Below are positions 10,254-23,226 of a stretch of 64,000 bases of DNA, piece after piece. Made by a program: the position numbers and the translations under genes. The notes under the pieces are model-generated. The model was not told where the DNA came from and made no database searches. It saw only the letters and a program-made list of their open reading frames with translations. Numbering within the stretch: position 1 is the first letter of the stretch; every line of letters begins with the position of its first letter. Source of the DNA: Cokeromyces recurvatus (Eukaryota; Mucoromycota; Mucoromycetes; Mucorales; Mucoraceae); NCBI RefSeq assembly GCF_025118155.1, contig NW_026251390.1:930001-994000 (forward strand). The letters are read 5' to 3'.

Positions 10254-11269
10254 TTTATTTATTTTTATTTTATTTTATTTTTTTTTTATTTTTTTTTAAA
10301 GTAATAAAATAGAATTAAAAAGAAAAAAAAATTCTGGATTTGGCTCAATAAATAGCATTTTAATTTTAAAATCTTATTGGGCGCAAAATGTTAAACACAT
10401 CAAAATTGCCTGGGACAGAATAGGAAGTTCCATACTTCCTTTGAGATCAGGGGTAAATATAGATACAGATATGTGGATTATATTATTCGTAAAAGAGTGG
10501 ATAGGCAGAAGGGAAGGTCAATTAAGGAATTTGTCTGAAGATTTAATAGCTGTTTTTTTTTCTTTTTATAACAAGAATAAGATAAAAGATAATAAATCAA
10601 GATTTGTATCCGAGGTAGCATATTTAAAGGTAGGACCGAAAAGGATCTTTAAATGTCTTTGATACTTGAATCTAACAAATAAGTGAATAGAAATTATTTA
10701 ACTCTAAAACTACAATGGACTCTATTAAATACAATTCAATAATGCCCTTAATCCTTTCATTAGATTATCAGAGCAGCTTGTTTATTTATATATAAATAAA
10801 TTCTCTTTGTAGCATTTAATTAGCAATTCAAAGAAATTATTAGCTTGTAAATTCTTAGTTTTTTTATATCATACTTTGAAGCATGAAAAGTACCTAGTTT
10901 AACTAGAATAATTGTAGAAAGAGTTGTTATTTAAAAAAGTATGAATATCAGATAAGAGATAGAATTCATATATTTTAGCTAGATATGACTTGACTATGCC
11001 AGGACTATTAACCATATTATTTCGCCTTTTTTTTTTCTTTCTTTCTTTAAGAATTACGCAAACTGTGGCAAATAGCAGCTAAAAACACTGGCCAGGTACG
11101 CTTATGTTTTAATTTCGGTTAATTATAGCAAAAAAAAAAAGAAAGAAAAAAAAAGCAGTCTTTTAAATTGCAGCAATAACACTCATGTATTTGAACACTG
11201 TTTTATTTGTTTATTTATTTTATTATTTTTTATTTTATTTTTTGTTTAATAAACAGTTCCTTTTATACA
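10254..11269. other. Divergent promoter region with an orphan coding-like stretch
   Basis: Between the WW gene and the CDF transporter. On the + strand, 10321-10665 is open for more than 110 codons without an ATG. It encodes residues such as IAWDRIGSSILPLRSG and MWIILFVKEWIGRREG. I do not recognise it, and it may be a decayed gene or mobile-element fragment. The rest is AT-rich. No RNA gene was seen. Confidence 0.5.
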
Positions 11270-13019
11270 ATGATTAAAACCACTCTACCAAGTAAGCAAC
11301 TACTTGGTTGTACACATTTATTCTTTAAAGGACATGGACTACCAAAGAAGACTATATTATTAAACTCAATGACAAAACGGATGCTTACACAGAAATCAAC
11401 ATTTTTTTATGTACGCCAAAGACCCCCATTGATGAATCGCATGGCGTTATTGGGTAGTGTGAGATATCATGGAAGTCATCACCATCATCATGATGCAGAC
11501 CTCATGACCTCACTAAAAACTTCAAGTAATGCAAACTACATGTATATATACTTTATTTTTTCTTAAAAAAGCCAATTTGTTTGTTAGGTAAACGAGGCAC
11601 AAGGATTACGGTTATTGGATTAGCCTCTAACGTTGGCTTGACTGTGACAAAGGGGATAGCAGGATGGTAAGAATAAAGAGAAGCAATTTTTCTTTGATTA
11701 ATAATCATTTATTTATTTTGAAAAAAAAAAAAAAAAGGGTAATGAATTCAGCTTCTTTACTTGCAGAAGCTTTTCATTCTTTTAGTGGTAAGTAAACAAA
11801 GGATTTTAATGTTTATAACTAGACTTACCTTTTTTTTTTATTATTTAGACTTATTAAGTGATTTTGTGACATTATACACATTTAAAATGTCTAGAAAGCC
11901 AGCTGATAGTATTTACCCATATGGATATGGTACGATTTTTTTTTGTCTTAGTAATAAACTCAACTAATTTTTTTCTTTTTTTCTTTTTTTTTTTTGCGTG
12001 TATAGGTAAATTTGAAACAGTTGGATCAGTCACTGTGTCTTCGTTATTATTAGCAGGTGCTATTGGTATTGGTTGGCATTCATTTGATTTATTATTGGCA
12101 ACACTCCCTTTTATCTCAGATACAGCAGCTACAGTAACTACAGTTGCAAATGAAGCAGCCAGTCATGTACACCACCACCACCACCACCATGGTGGGGGCG
12201 TATTGGATCCCAATGCTGCCTGGTTTGCATTGGCAAGCGTTATTATTAAAGAATGGCTTTATAGAGCAAGTAAGTAAAATTGACATACAAGATATATGAC
12301 TATATTTATTTATTCATTTTTCATAGCTATTAAGGTCGGAATAGCAGAACACAGTGACGTATTAATGGCAAATGCATGGTATATTTTTTTTTTTCAAAAA
12401 AAAAAAAAAAGAGGGGATGACCATATTATATAAAAGTGACTAATTGGTTGGCTATCTATTATTATATAGGCATCATCGATCAGATGCATATTCAAGTGCA
12501 GTAGCTCTCGTTGCTATTGTAGGCAGTTATGCAGGTTTACCAGTATTAGATCCACTAGGAGGTATTGTAGTTTCTGGTATGCTTATCAAGAGTAGTGTCA
12601 GTTTACTTGGATCTTCAGTAAAAGAATTAATGGATAAAGGTATTACGGCTGAGCAGTTACTATCTATAGAGACAGCGATAGCTAAAGTGAAAGTAAGCTT
12701 AATATATATACATATATGTTTATAATCTACAATATTAAATATTATATACTGTTAGAAAGAGGAAATAAATCTATTAAGTTTTCATTCTGTTCGTGGTCGT
12801 AAACTTGGACGTTTTAATCATATCGATTTAGTTTTACAGTTAAATCCAAATATATCAGTTAAAGAAGCATATAAAATTGAAGAACATGTACGATCTACAA
12901 TAAAACATGAATGTGAAAACATCCAAGATATTAGTATTCATGTCCAAGATCCTTCTTTCGTGAAAGAAGAGCAACACAATCATGGTGAACACAACATTCA
13001 TGAAGAACACAAGCATTAG
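11270..13019 (+). CDS. Cation diffusion facilitator, mitochondrial Mmt1/2-like
   Basis: Eight exons, 11270-11525, 11588-11666, 11738-11787, 11849-11929, 12006-12269, 12327-12378, 12470-12692 and 12756-13019, give 422 residues. CDF metal-site motifs are present: HSFSDLLSD in TM2 and WHHRSD in TM5. They are followed by a cytosolic/matrix domain with FHSVRGRKLGRFNHIDL. The basic, hydroxylated N-terminus (KRMLTQKSTFFYVRQR) looks like a mitochondrial presequence. Yeast Mmt1/Mmt2, the closest family by layout, are mitochondrial iron transporters. Two His-rich stretches stand out: five His in a row near residue 67 and seven near residue 200. There is also a His-rich tail. The metal (Fe, Zn or Mn) cannot be fixed from sequence. 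Confidence 0.9.
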
Positions 13020-14323
13020 AAATTTTCATATTAGACTTTATTACCAACAAAAAAAAAATAGTATGAAATTATCTTATATTAGGTTTTCTATCATTACTCC
13101 CTCCTCCTCTTAAATATTTGTATATTATTTTTTAGTTTATTGTATTTGACACCTCCTCCCTTCCCTTATATATACTCTCTTGCATTATTGTTAATTAAAA
13201 AAAAAAAGAAAAGAAGAAGAAGACGGTTTTCTATTTGTTACATAATTTACTAGCTATAGCAATAAAATGAATACATGTTATTTTATAACAATCTCTATTT
13301 TGTTTATAAATAGAATGGAATATAAGATTAGATTCTTTTACCCGGCATTATTAATATAATACATGAGTTGATAAGCCTGAAACAGGGCACATGTAATTCT
13401 TTGCTACGCTTTTATTTAGTCTTTTTGAGCATATGTAATTTATATTAAAGTAGCTAAATTTATGTCAAGTTAAGAATACAACAAATTATAATCTATAGTT
13501 GAGAAAATCCAACCATAAAGGACAGATATGTGCCACATTTTTTTTTTGTCACAGACTCATCAACTAACGTATTAGCTATCGTGTCTTTAATTTTTCAGAG
13601 ATAGTATATGCTTGTTAGTAGTAGAGTGAAAAAAAAAAGGCTTTATAGATGCGTATTATTGTAAATTAAGGTATATAATCATAAATTTCATTTTATTCTT
13701 TAAGCCTAAGCTCTAATTTGCGCATGTTTTATTGCTTTAAATACCTTTTTACTAGATATTGTTCGAATTAAATGATATATATATAACTTGATATCAATTT
13801 CTGCTGCATTCATTAATCTGTCCTAAGTTAATAAGCTATTATTGTGGAAGATGGTCTTGTTTTAGATTTTTGTTGAGTCCTTTAAATAGATAAGGAAAAA
13901 AAAAAAAAAAAAAAAAGAGATACGCAATTTTCCTTCAATTATCTTTAGCTTTTAAAGAAGAGCAAACAATATGTATACCGAATGTATTTTTATAGTAATA
14001 AGTTTGTATATATATATATATATATTATTCATAGTTCAGTATTCTATACATGTAACTGATCTTTAGTTAATATATAAACTTTTAAATGTCTTTTCGCTCC
14101 GAAAAAAAAAAATTAATAAAACTCATTTTAGGAATGAGAACAGTTTCTAAAAAGAATATTTTCCAAGGCATACATTTTTTTTTTCCACTGTTAAATCTGG
14201 TCCTAGATTTCGGAGATTTCTCAAGTGAATATGACGTCTAGCAGTAAATGCAGCCATCATTAAAGATCCCTCCCCGCATTTTTTTTTATTTATCTTGTTG
14301 TGTACCTGCTAGCCTCTCGTATT

Positions 14324-14807
14324 TTAAAGGTTCATTTTCCATCTACAATTTAATTGACTCACTTGTACATACAAGAGTTCCTGATACGTTATGAACTTGC
14401 AAGGCATAATGATAGAATCAATAAGTCTAAATTTATTATAGATTTTACTGAAAACATTATCAAGAGTGAGGCAAAGTCGTATAAAAGCAATTTTAGTGTT
14501 TGGGATATATAAATAAATATATATATGCATATATATTAAATTAGTCAGTAAGCAAATGTGTCCGTCTAATAAGGATAGGAAGTAAATGCACAATTACATC
14601 CAGCAACCATAAAAAAAAAAAAGATAGATCATTCATATACATTATAATATCCTTTTCCTTCTGGCTTTCTTCCTTTCCTTCTACATGCTTAATCTTACTA
14701 TAAGGTTTATAGTTTAAAGTAAGCTTCTTAATAGTAAGGGCCTTATCAAGACTAAGAGAGGATAATAGTTGGTAATAACTCAATAAATCAGACAGATTAT
14801 CTCCCAT
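14324..14807 (-). pseudogene. Possible decayed coding sequence, unrecognised
   Basis: Two overlapping minus-strand open frames of 88 and 89 codons in different phases. The first begins with ATG at 14807 and has a helix-like charged stretch and non-repetitive residue use; the second ends near 14324. I do not recognise the protein. Frame breaks and the 2.5-kb gene-free setting suggest a relic, but chance open frames in AT-rich DNA cannot be excluded. Confidence 0.3.
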
Positions 14808-15389
14808 TATTACTTTAGCTTCTGTTTTCTAGAGGTGTATTCACTGTGGCTTCAGTTTAAATGATTTTAAACTCGTTGTAACGAACAAATATACATGATA
14901 TGTCATCTTCCTTAGTACATTATCTGTCTCTACATAGCATAAATAGTTGTTATAAACTATTTCTTTGTTATCAATACATTTGTACACTTTTTTTTAATAT
15001 CCTGCTTCAAAAAAAAAAAAAAAAGAAAGGGGAATATTTTTCTTTTCCTTAATCTAAACTTTGCAGCAGATATATGAGCACAGTCTTAAATAGTACCTAG
15101 CAGAATTGAACAAACATGTCTATTCAACTACCTGTTGAAATAATAATAACAATAATATTTATATATATAGATTGGTAATCATATAATTCTTGACAAGTAA
15201 ATTCGTTGACATGTCGAGTATTCCAAATACTGAAGGCTCTATAATTTTAATAGAATGATCAATAATGGACAAGACTAAAAAAGTAGCAGCAAATGCTATG
15301 ATGCAAGATATGGTTATAGTTTAATTTAAGAAAACTGAATATTAAAATTCTCTTGGTGGAATTTTTTTTTTTTTTTTTTTTTTTTTTAA

Positions 15390-15397
15390 TGACGTAA
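15390..15397 (+). promoter_or_regulatory. CRE-like TGACGTAA site upstream of the GFA gene
   Basis: TGACGTAA, an ATF/CREB-type element, lies 99 bp upstream of the GFA gene start and just downstream of a T27 tract. The same octamer occurs upstream of the PPR gene at 25713. Function is inferred from the motif alone. Confidence 0.4.
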
Positions 15398-15495
15398 AAT
15401 AAATATGCAACATATCAAGTAATTTCCATATTTATTATACCTTTGTTTAGTAAAGCTTTTATTTATTTATTTATTTATATTAAATTCATTCAATC

Positions 15496-16062
15496 ATGTC
15501 TTCAACTTCTTTTGGGAAAGCTTATCAGGGGACATGCCTTTGTAAATCGATTAAAGTCCTCTTGGATGGCCCACCCGTCAAAACTCTACTATGCCATTGT
15601 TTAGACTGTCAAAAATCAGCAGGTGCTCCCTACCAATCCTGTGCCATCTATCCTACATCAAGAGTTCAAGTGATTGATCCAGATCAGAGTTTAAAATATT
15701 ATATCACTCCTAAAGAAAAAGTAAGTAGTGGAAGTGAAAAATATATATTCTTTTGTGGTGTCTGTGGTACCCCCTTATTCAATCGACCTATGAGTCATGA
15801 GGGTGAAAAGACAGTAATCAAGACTGGGTTTTTGGACCGAATTGATAAAGAACCAGGGTAAGAAGATGGGGGAAAAAAAAAGAGAATGAATGGGGAGGAG
15901 GAGGAGGAGGAGAAAATGAATTTTGATATAATGATATAGCCTAATAATTGATAATTTTACAGATTGGATGTGTTTAGACCTCAAAATGAACTTTTCATTA
16001 AAGATCGAGTAGGCTATGTTACTCCAGTTGAAGGTGCTCACCAGTACGAAGAAGGCTTCTAA
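15496..16062 (+). CDS. GFA/CENP-V family zinc protein
   Basis: Exons 15496-15857 and 15963-16062 give 153 residues. The GFA (glutathione-dependent formaldehyde-activating enzyme) fold is shown by its zinc ligands: C14-x-C16 in GTCLCKS, C33-H-C35-x2-C38 in CHCLDCQKSAG, and a late CGVCGTPLF pair near residue 93. Members bind zinc and some bind S-hydroxymethyl-glutathione. Most fungal copies have no proven reaction, so a general thiol/aldehyde-related enzyme is the safest reading. No signal peptide is evident. A CRE-like octamer lies about 100 bp upstream. Confidence 0.88.
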
Positions 16063-17745
16063 AAAAAATGAATATTATCAGAAAAAAGGAAAAAAAAACG
16101 AATTCAATAAGAGAATAGCAAAAAAGACATACATTAATTAAACAAATAAAGATGCTATTAAATGAGTGTTTTAAGTCCAAAGTAGTATAATAGAAACTAG
16201 GATAATATACACTAGTTCAAATACAATACATTATACACAATCTGGATATGATATGTACAATATTAAGCATTATTTACATTGTCTAAGCACTTTATATTTG
16301 TTATTGTAGCTCATAGATATATGTATACAACATAAAGATTAACTAGTATCAGGTATTATATAATCCCCCTTATGTATGATATATATGTCTATCTTTAAAA
16401 GGGCCATGTTATTGTCATCAACATGTTAAGAATTTATATTCAATCAAACCACCTTATAAATATCAAATAAAAACTTGTTGAATACAAACAACACGATCTT
16501 CTATCTACGAGCAACTGATAATAGTATCGCAATAAGAGGATTAGGACGACAACATAAGCAGTTAATATTGATATTATACAGATACAAATAGATGGGGAAC
16601 ATGGTGACTTTATTGTTTATATATATGTATATGAATATATATATATATTTATCCTTCCTACTCCCCACCCACCATATATTAAAATCTTTAATAAGAAATG
16701 ATAAATAAACCCTTATCTTTATATAATAAATATAATTTAACTTTCTAGAAAAGAAAAGTAATATTCAGCTTTCAGTTTAACGTCATAATGTACTTGTTAT
16801 CATGAATATATTTTGCTTTGTATTCTTCAATGTATGTTAAAGGTTAGCTTTTAAGTCTCCTCCTCTAAGTGGTATGTAAACTAGTTTCGACAAACGTCCC
16901 ACGAAATCTTTAAAAAGTCGATATTTTTTATTTTTTATTTTTTTTCAAATGCTCTAAATAAACGAATACAAACGTCTCCATAAATATTATTAAATAAGAT
17001 TATGTATAACTTACTACTTGATTATCTGTACTCTTTTAAACCTTTCAGGAATGAATCAAGAAAAGTTCAATGAGACAAAACTATAACTTTATAAAATAGC
17101 ATTAAAATCATATACAATTTTAGATAAAAAAGAAGACACGTACCACATCAAGAGTTAACTAATGTAAAGCTTTATGAGTGGGAAAAAAAAAGAAAAGAAA
17201 TCAGTACTCGAACTTTTATTTAATAAAAATATGCTTATTTCTGTTTCTAGTTAGTTTCTGAGTTCCAGCCTTTTTTTTTTTTTTTTTTTTCTACTGTAAA
17301 TAAAATATATTGCAACTTGTATCACAATGTATCGACACTATGCTTTATTATTTGTATTTATGCGCAATAAAAATATTTAAATACTATGTGTTATACGTAT
17401 TCGATTTATGTCTTTTATATATCTCCGACTTGTTTTATTATGCAATAAAATACTTAAAAGAAAGCCCACATACATATACTATAAAATTAGGTCATAAAAT
17501 GACTTTGTTGTATATATGCAATATCTAACACAACAATAAAAAAAAAAAAAAAAAAAAGACAAGCGCATTAAATGCAAATCAATACAAAAAGGAAAATCGA
17601 GGAGTAAAGATAAAGAGACTTTATTTTATCTAGAATCACACATTTAATTTATTAGTGAGTATTTTACATGTCGTCTTTTCTTTCCTTTTCTTTTATTTAT
17701 TTTTTCTTTTCTTTTTTTTTAAAAAAAAAACAAACAAACGTATAA
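16063..17745. other. Intergenic, GFA gene to PAS kinase
   Basis: AT-rich with numerous ATATAT stretches and A/T runs (T21 near 17271, A18 near 17539). No convincing gene or structured RNA was seen. Short open frames near 17310-17528 are poor in charged residues and look like chance. Confidence 0.55.
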
Positions 17746-20422
17746 ATGGAATTCACTACTTATAAGCGAGGTATAAACAATATTTTACATGTATAATACA
17801 TAGACCAAAAAAAAAAAGACTATTTAGTTGATACTATAATAAATACTTATACTACGACAAGGTATATTTTCCTCGTTATAGATATAAATCTTAGTATTAC
17901 AATAATTTTCATAAAATTATTTTATTTTAATAGCGACAAAGAAGCTGATAACTTATTGATATTAGGCAATTATGATGAACTTGATCATAAAAAAGAATCG
18001 AATACATGGTTAACGAGATCCAATTATGATGAAGATTATAGTAGTGACAAGCTATCTGTAATATCAACAGAGAGTAACCTATCAACAAATACAATAACAG
18101 AACAAGCTATCTTAACTACTTGTGATGATTGGCGAATTGTTCTTACTAATTCGATAGCTCAAGAAGAATTAACTGAGGTTGGAAGATCAGTCATGGATAT
18201 AATTGAGCCTAATTTTCAAGAAAGATTAAAAACTATGATTATAGAACGAAGAAATAAATTATATAATATTAATAAAAGAGACGATCTAATTATATTGAGT
18301 GGTAATATGGTAAATAATAATAATACTACTAGAAGGAAGCTATTTTGGTAAAATATACATCATCATTATTTTTTTTTTGATAGGTACCTATAATTAAGTT
18401 AGATGGCACAAGATCCTCGGCTTTACTTTGGCTGAAGGAGAAAAAAGACGAGTCAGGGCAGCCTTCTATTTTTATTTGGATATTTGAAGAACAACAATAT
18501 TATCAAAAAAATATAATTTCTTTATCAGTCAATTCAGATGTAAACACAAATATATGTATATGTATATAGATATAGATATGTATATGTATATAGATATAGA
18601 TATGTATATAGATACATACATACATACATACATACATACTCTGTTGACTTCATACAAATTATGTATATACATATATATATTTATATATTTACTCATCTTT
18701 ATTTCATTATAGAATATAATCCAATCTGCTGAATGTGACGAAAATACCATTCAAGAACTATATGATCTCAATAACATAGCAGATATTGTTGGATATTCAA
18801 TTACGTTCTTGATTCCTTCTTGGGACCATTATCGTTTCTATTTTGGTAGTCAAACCAAATTAGGAGCAACGTTCCCTGTTATGGTCAAAAAGGGCGACAC
18901 GACCACCATTATTTCGATGCCTATTATCGCGGGTCTTATGATACTAGACAGAAATGGTATTATAAAAGATGGGAACGATACATTTGTGAAATCTTTGTTT
19001 GGTTTTTCCCAACAAGAAATTTGTAATAGGCCTATTTCTGAATTTTTACTTGATTCTACTAAACTCTTTAAACAAACGAATATGATAAGAATTCACAGTA
19101 GTGTCTGTCAGAAGCTACTAAGAATGGATCCATTCAAAGAAATGGATCAACACCAACAATTAATAGTGAATAGTCAATCATTTAATTTCTTTTGGATTAT
19201 TCATCGAGATAGAACGAGATTTGAGGTTCAAGCTGAACTTATGGTAGTTGAAGATAAAGACAAATATGCCGTTTGGATTTCTTTTGATAGAGGATTGGGG
19301 TTTAAAAGATTTAATGAGAGACTCGAGTCAGAAAATAATTTATTATCAAAAAATGGGTATAATTATCCAGTCATCATACCATCTAAAAGAAGATCGTCAA
19401 AGGTCATTCAGACATCAGCTGATAAGGTTAGAGTCACTTCCTCTATTGATGATTATGTAATTTTGGATCATTTAGGAGAAGGTGCATATGGTGTAGTTAA
19501 ATCAGCCATTAGGAAAGATGATCTCACTCAGGTATATTGACTCAAATCTATCTATATCTTCACTTTATTGAACCTCATCTTATTATAGACAAAAGTCGTG
19601 ATCAAATATGTTATCAAATCACGTATTTTAGTAGATTGTTGGGCAAGAGACCGGAAACTCGGGACTGTACCGGGAGAAATTCATATTTTAAATACGCTAA
19701 GAAATTCACCACATGAGAATTTATGCAATATGTGTAAGATGAACAAGTAATACATGTATATATATATATATAACTTATCATTTCCCTTTTACATAGTGGA
19801 TTATTTCGAAGATGCAGATAATTATTATATAGTCATGAGTTTATATGGTGATAGTAGTATGGACTTATTTGATTATATTGAATTGCATGATTCTATACCA
19901 GAAGAAGATATTCGTTATATATTTAAACAAACGGTTTTAGGGGTCCAACATCTTCACAACAATCAAATCGTTCATCGAGATATTAAAGACGAAAATATAA
20001 TCATAAGTCAAGGACATGTACAACTTATAGATTTTGGAAGTGCTGCTTATATTAGACCTCACAAGAAGTTTGAGACATTTGTAGGTACACTTGAGTATGC
20101 AGCACCAGAGGTTTTACAAGGACATTCATATTCAGGAAAGCCTCAGGATATTTGGGCCTTGGGCATTTTATTATTTACACTTGTACATCGAGAAACTCCA
20201 TTTTATAATACAGAACAAATTATGGAAAAGGAATTAAGATTACCATTTGTGTTAACAGAAGGTATATACAAAATAAGCTATTGTCACGCATACATTACTT
20301 TAATATATATATATATATATATAGGCTTAGTGGATCTTATTCGTAAAATGTTAGAACGTGATGTAGATAAAAGAATTGATATACAACAAGTGCTGGCACA
20401 TCCATGGTTAAATTCTACATAG
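17746..20422 (+). CDS. PAS-domain serine/threonine kinase (PASK/Psk-like)
   Basis: Proposed exons 17746-17770, 17882-18309, 18384-18539, 18713-19531, 19589-19733, 19797-20261 and 20325-20422 give 711 residues. The first exon is the least certain: other acceptors at 17894 and 17933 shift the frame against it. PAS regions precede the kinase: ILTTCDDWRIVLTNS with a VPIIKLDG...LWLKEK strand, then LMILDRNGIIKDGNDTFVKS. The kinase domain has LGEGAYGVVKSA, HRDIKDEN (about residue 584), the DFG of IDFGSAAYI (about 603) and APEVLQGHSYSGKPQDIW. The Asp-Glu-Asn variant and the DLFDYIE segment are typical of PAS kinases. In yeast these couple carbon status to glycogen, UDP-glucose use and translation. 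The stop lies 60 bp from the convergent TMEM70-like gene. Confidence 0.92.
18541..18640. repeat. Tandem TA-rich repeat and (CATA)n in a PAS kinase intron
   Basis: A unit of about 30 bp built from TATGTATA and TAGATA steps occurs twice plus a partial copy. It is followed by about six CATA units (18616-18638). All lie inside intron 18540-18712. Confidence 0.75.
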
Positions 20423-20482
20423 ACTTTATATATTTATATATGTATACTCATTTATTTTTCTTTCTAATAAATCTATTTACAA

Positions 20483-21176
20483 TTAAAATCCTTTTCCGAT
20501 GCCAGTTTTATCAACAATTTTCTTCATTATGTTTGTCTCATCTTGACATAATTCAGGATGTATATACAATAATGTTTTGGGCTTTATTACCTTTTTTCCA
20601 ATTTGTCCTGTTGCAGTCTGAGGATCCGTAATCATCCAGCTGGTAAAAATACGACTTGCGGGTCCAATAGCATCTAAAGGAACTGTAGTAACATAATCTT
20701 TGGCTGTAAAAGAAAGTGTATGAATATTTAGCTCTTTAGGTAATTCGTCATTATCGTTGACTTGTTTTGGTATTGTGATTTTAGTGACATAGGGTGACAT
20801 GACCCATTGAATGAGGCCTGTAGAAGCAGCACTTGTTACAACAGCTAAAAATAAATAGATTAGTATATATACAAATATAGAATAAGTTCTGCAACTCATC
20901 CTCCCCCCCTCCTTCTATTATTTTTCTTTTACCTGCTCCAACTAACATAGCTTTGGCTATAAAAGGTACAGGCACATCAATTGCAAACACAAATGGAGAA
21001 ATGCCAGCACCTAAGCCAAGTGAAGTAATAGAGAACAATTTAAGTTTTTTTGCAACATTAGCCAGGGGACCGGTATAGATTGTTACTGGTTGTGTTGAAG
21101 AGTATCTTTTAAAGTATAAAAAGTTTGTTTTAGTTAACGTTCTTTTTATTGCAACTTGATTCGAGATTCTTAGCAT
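20483..21176 (-). CDS. TMEM70-family mitochondrial membrane protein
   Basis: Exons 20933-21176 and 20483-20844 on the complement give 201 residues. The N-terminus (MLRISNQVAIKRTL...RYSSTQP) is a plausible mitochondrial presequence. Next come VTIYTGPLANVAKKLKLFS, a hydrophobic hairpin (about residues 55-100) and a soluble C-terminal part with LNIHTLSFTAKD and TLLYIHPELCQD. This order matches the TMEM70/TMEM186/TMEM223-type family of inner-membrane proteins. Animal TMEM70 helps assemble ATP synthase. The exact role here is inferred from family only. Confidence 0.75.
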
Positions 21177-23226
21177 TATGATAGTTGTAAGAAATATGAT
21201 GTCGTATTTTTTGAAAGAGGGGAAGGGGTATTTTTTTTTTTTTTGGAATTCAGACAAAAGCTGCCAAAGGACTGCTTTTATGTAGCTGTTGGTTAGAATT
21301 TTTTACGTAATAAAAAAGAGGACGATATCTTGTATTTAATATCTTCCATTAGATTAACTCTATAAGAATAGGCTATAATATCATATCACAGCTGAATAGT
21401 ATATATATTTTATGATTTGATTTGATATTGTCAACTGTAAGATGCTCCACCTCAATACTTGAAAAAGAAATAGCATATATAAAGATAAATAATTAAAAAA
21501 GCGTGAATGATAGTTTTTTTTTAAAAACATATCCATGGATCGCTAATTTGTATTCAAGTCATTCCATCAAGCTTCCTTTATTTATTTTTATTTGATAGTC
21601 CATATACATTAAGCTTAAGCCATCATAAAGATTATCAAAAAGATGAAGATATAAAATACGCTTGTCATGTATTTCTCATGATAAATATTTCGTTCTTTAT
21701 ATTTATGGCGCTTTATACTCTTATAAATCATCCGTTTTGGTCAAGTATGATGTCGTATATTATCTTATTGTCTACCCTGAAGTAAACAGCTTGTCTTGTA
21801 ACTTTTTAATTTTAAATATTGAATGTGGGGGAAATTTCATGTGATTGTGACTGTATTTTGATGAAACAACAAGCTCCTTAATTTTAGATTATAAAATAAA
21901 AAAAAAAAAAAATAACCAAATTTACTTCTTTTTCTTTTTCTTTTTCTTTTATTAGTATTACTTGAAGGTAAGTATATCAAGCAAATACTATTGAATTTTA
22001 TAGAAGCTTGTTTTTGGTTTGTTTGTTTGTTTGTTCCCTTATATGTTATCTATTTATCATATTACTCTTTTATATTCTCTTTTACTATAATAGTGCGTGA
22101 ATGCTTATATTTTTATGGATATTACTACCATCACTCTTTTGTATGCAAAATAGTCTATGGTAGTTGTTCTATGTAGCGTTGGAGTTTTGATAACTATAGA
22201 CGAAAGAGCGATAAAAATAGCGTCTTTTCCCAAAACTAATATAGATAAGAAAGACATCCTATTAAAAAAAGAAGAAAGTGGGGGAAAAACGCTAATCTCC
22301 ATGCAACCAACTTTAAGTGGCAGTAGTAATACTTTTACTGTTGGCTAATGAAGAATCCACATTTTATAGTACAAAATAATTTGCTATTTGTAAATAATAT
22401 AATTTTATGCTTTTTATTTTGTTTGTAATTTGTTGAAGATAATTCATTTTCAACCAACATTAGAAACAAAATAATCAAGCAAAGTGGCCTTCATGTAGAC
22501 AATATTTATCTGTTTTACTGTCTGCCATGATAAAAGAGCTTGAAAAAAAAAAGAATTAGTGTCTTGCTCAAAAAGTAAGATTATGCTATGTGAAGCTATT
22601 TAAGGCATGGGATTCAAGCTGTAATAATATACGTATTTAAAAGCTAGATAATAGACATAAGAAAAAAAAAAGCCCCCAAACTATTTCAGTTTATATCCCT
22701 GTATATATTTTTTGATCATTTATTGTCCTTTATTCAATGTATACGTCAAATAGATAGCATTCGTTTAAACAGTCCTTCTAATACTACTTTTATAATGAGA
22801 AGACCATGCATATTCAGTAAATATAAAATATGCTCGTCACTATTAGGGACTAAGTTTTGTACACTATTTGGACTTGACATTTTAATGTACAAATAAAAAG
22901 GAAAAAAGAATAAATAGAATTTAAAGATATGGCTAATTTAGGCTTTTCCAGATGTAAAATTACGTTTATAGTCTTATGTCTCTACTTGGAAATATAATCC
23001 AAATGAAATAGGATTACGATATATAATGCCATTTTATGTGAAATACACATAGAATTCATATGATTTCTTACTTTTTTGTTCCTGAGCTGTATTGTACAAC
23101 GATACGGTGCCCTTTTTTTTTTCTGTTGCCCCATTCATTTTTTTTTTACTGCTATATATTTATAAAATATTTCTTTTTTTTTATATCTTTTTTTTTCTTT
23201 CAAAATAAAATAATAATAATAAAAAA
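21177..23226. other. Divergent intergenic region, TMEM70-like to alpha/beta hydrolase
   Basis: Two kilobases of AT-rich DNA. Open frames at 21662-22348 are short, overlap on opposite strands and show no recognisable protein. Nothing else is supported. Confidence 0.55.

Larger units (their letters stand above)
13020..15495. other. Gene-poor 2.5 kb, CDF to GFA gene
   Basis: AT-rich, with many stop codons in all frames. On the - strand at 14324-14807 two abutting open stretches (ATG at 14807; residues such as SYYQLLSSLSLDKALTIKK and FITYQELLYVQVSQL) look more gene-like than their surroundings. A T/A run at 14619 and stop codons break them up. I read these as a possible decayed gene. Otherwise nothing is seen except the CRE-like site described separately. 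Confidence 0.5.

Noticed and set aside
13020..15495. tRNA, 5S rRNA or snRNA genes in the intergenic gaps
   Set aside because: No T-loop-like GGTTCGANTCC, no 5S internal control pattern and no U6-like conserved segments were found by eye in any gap.
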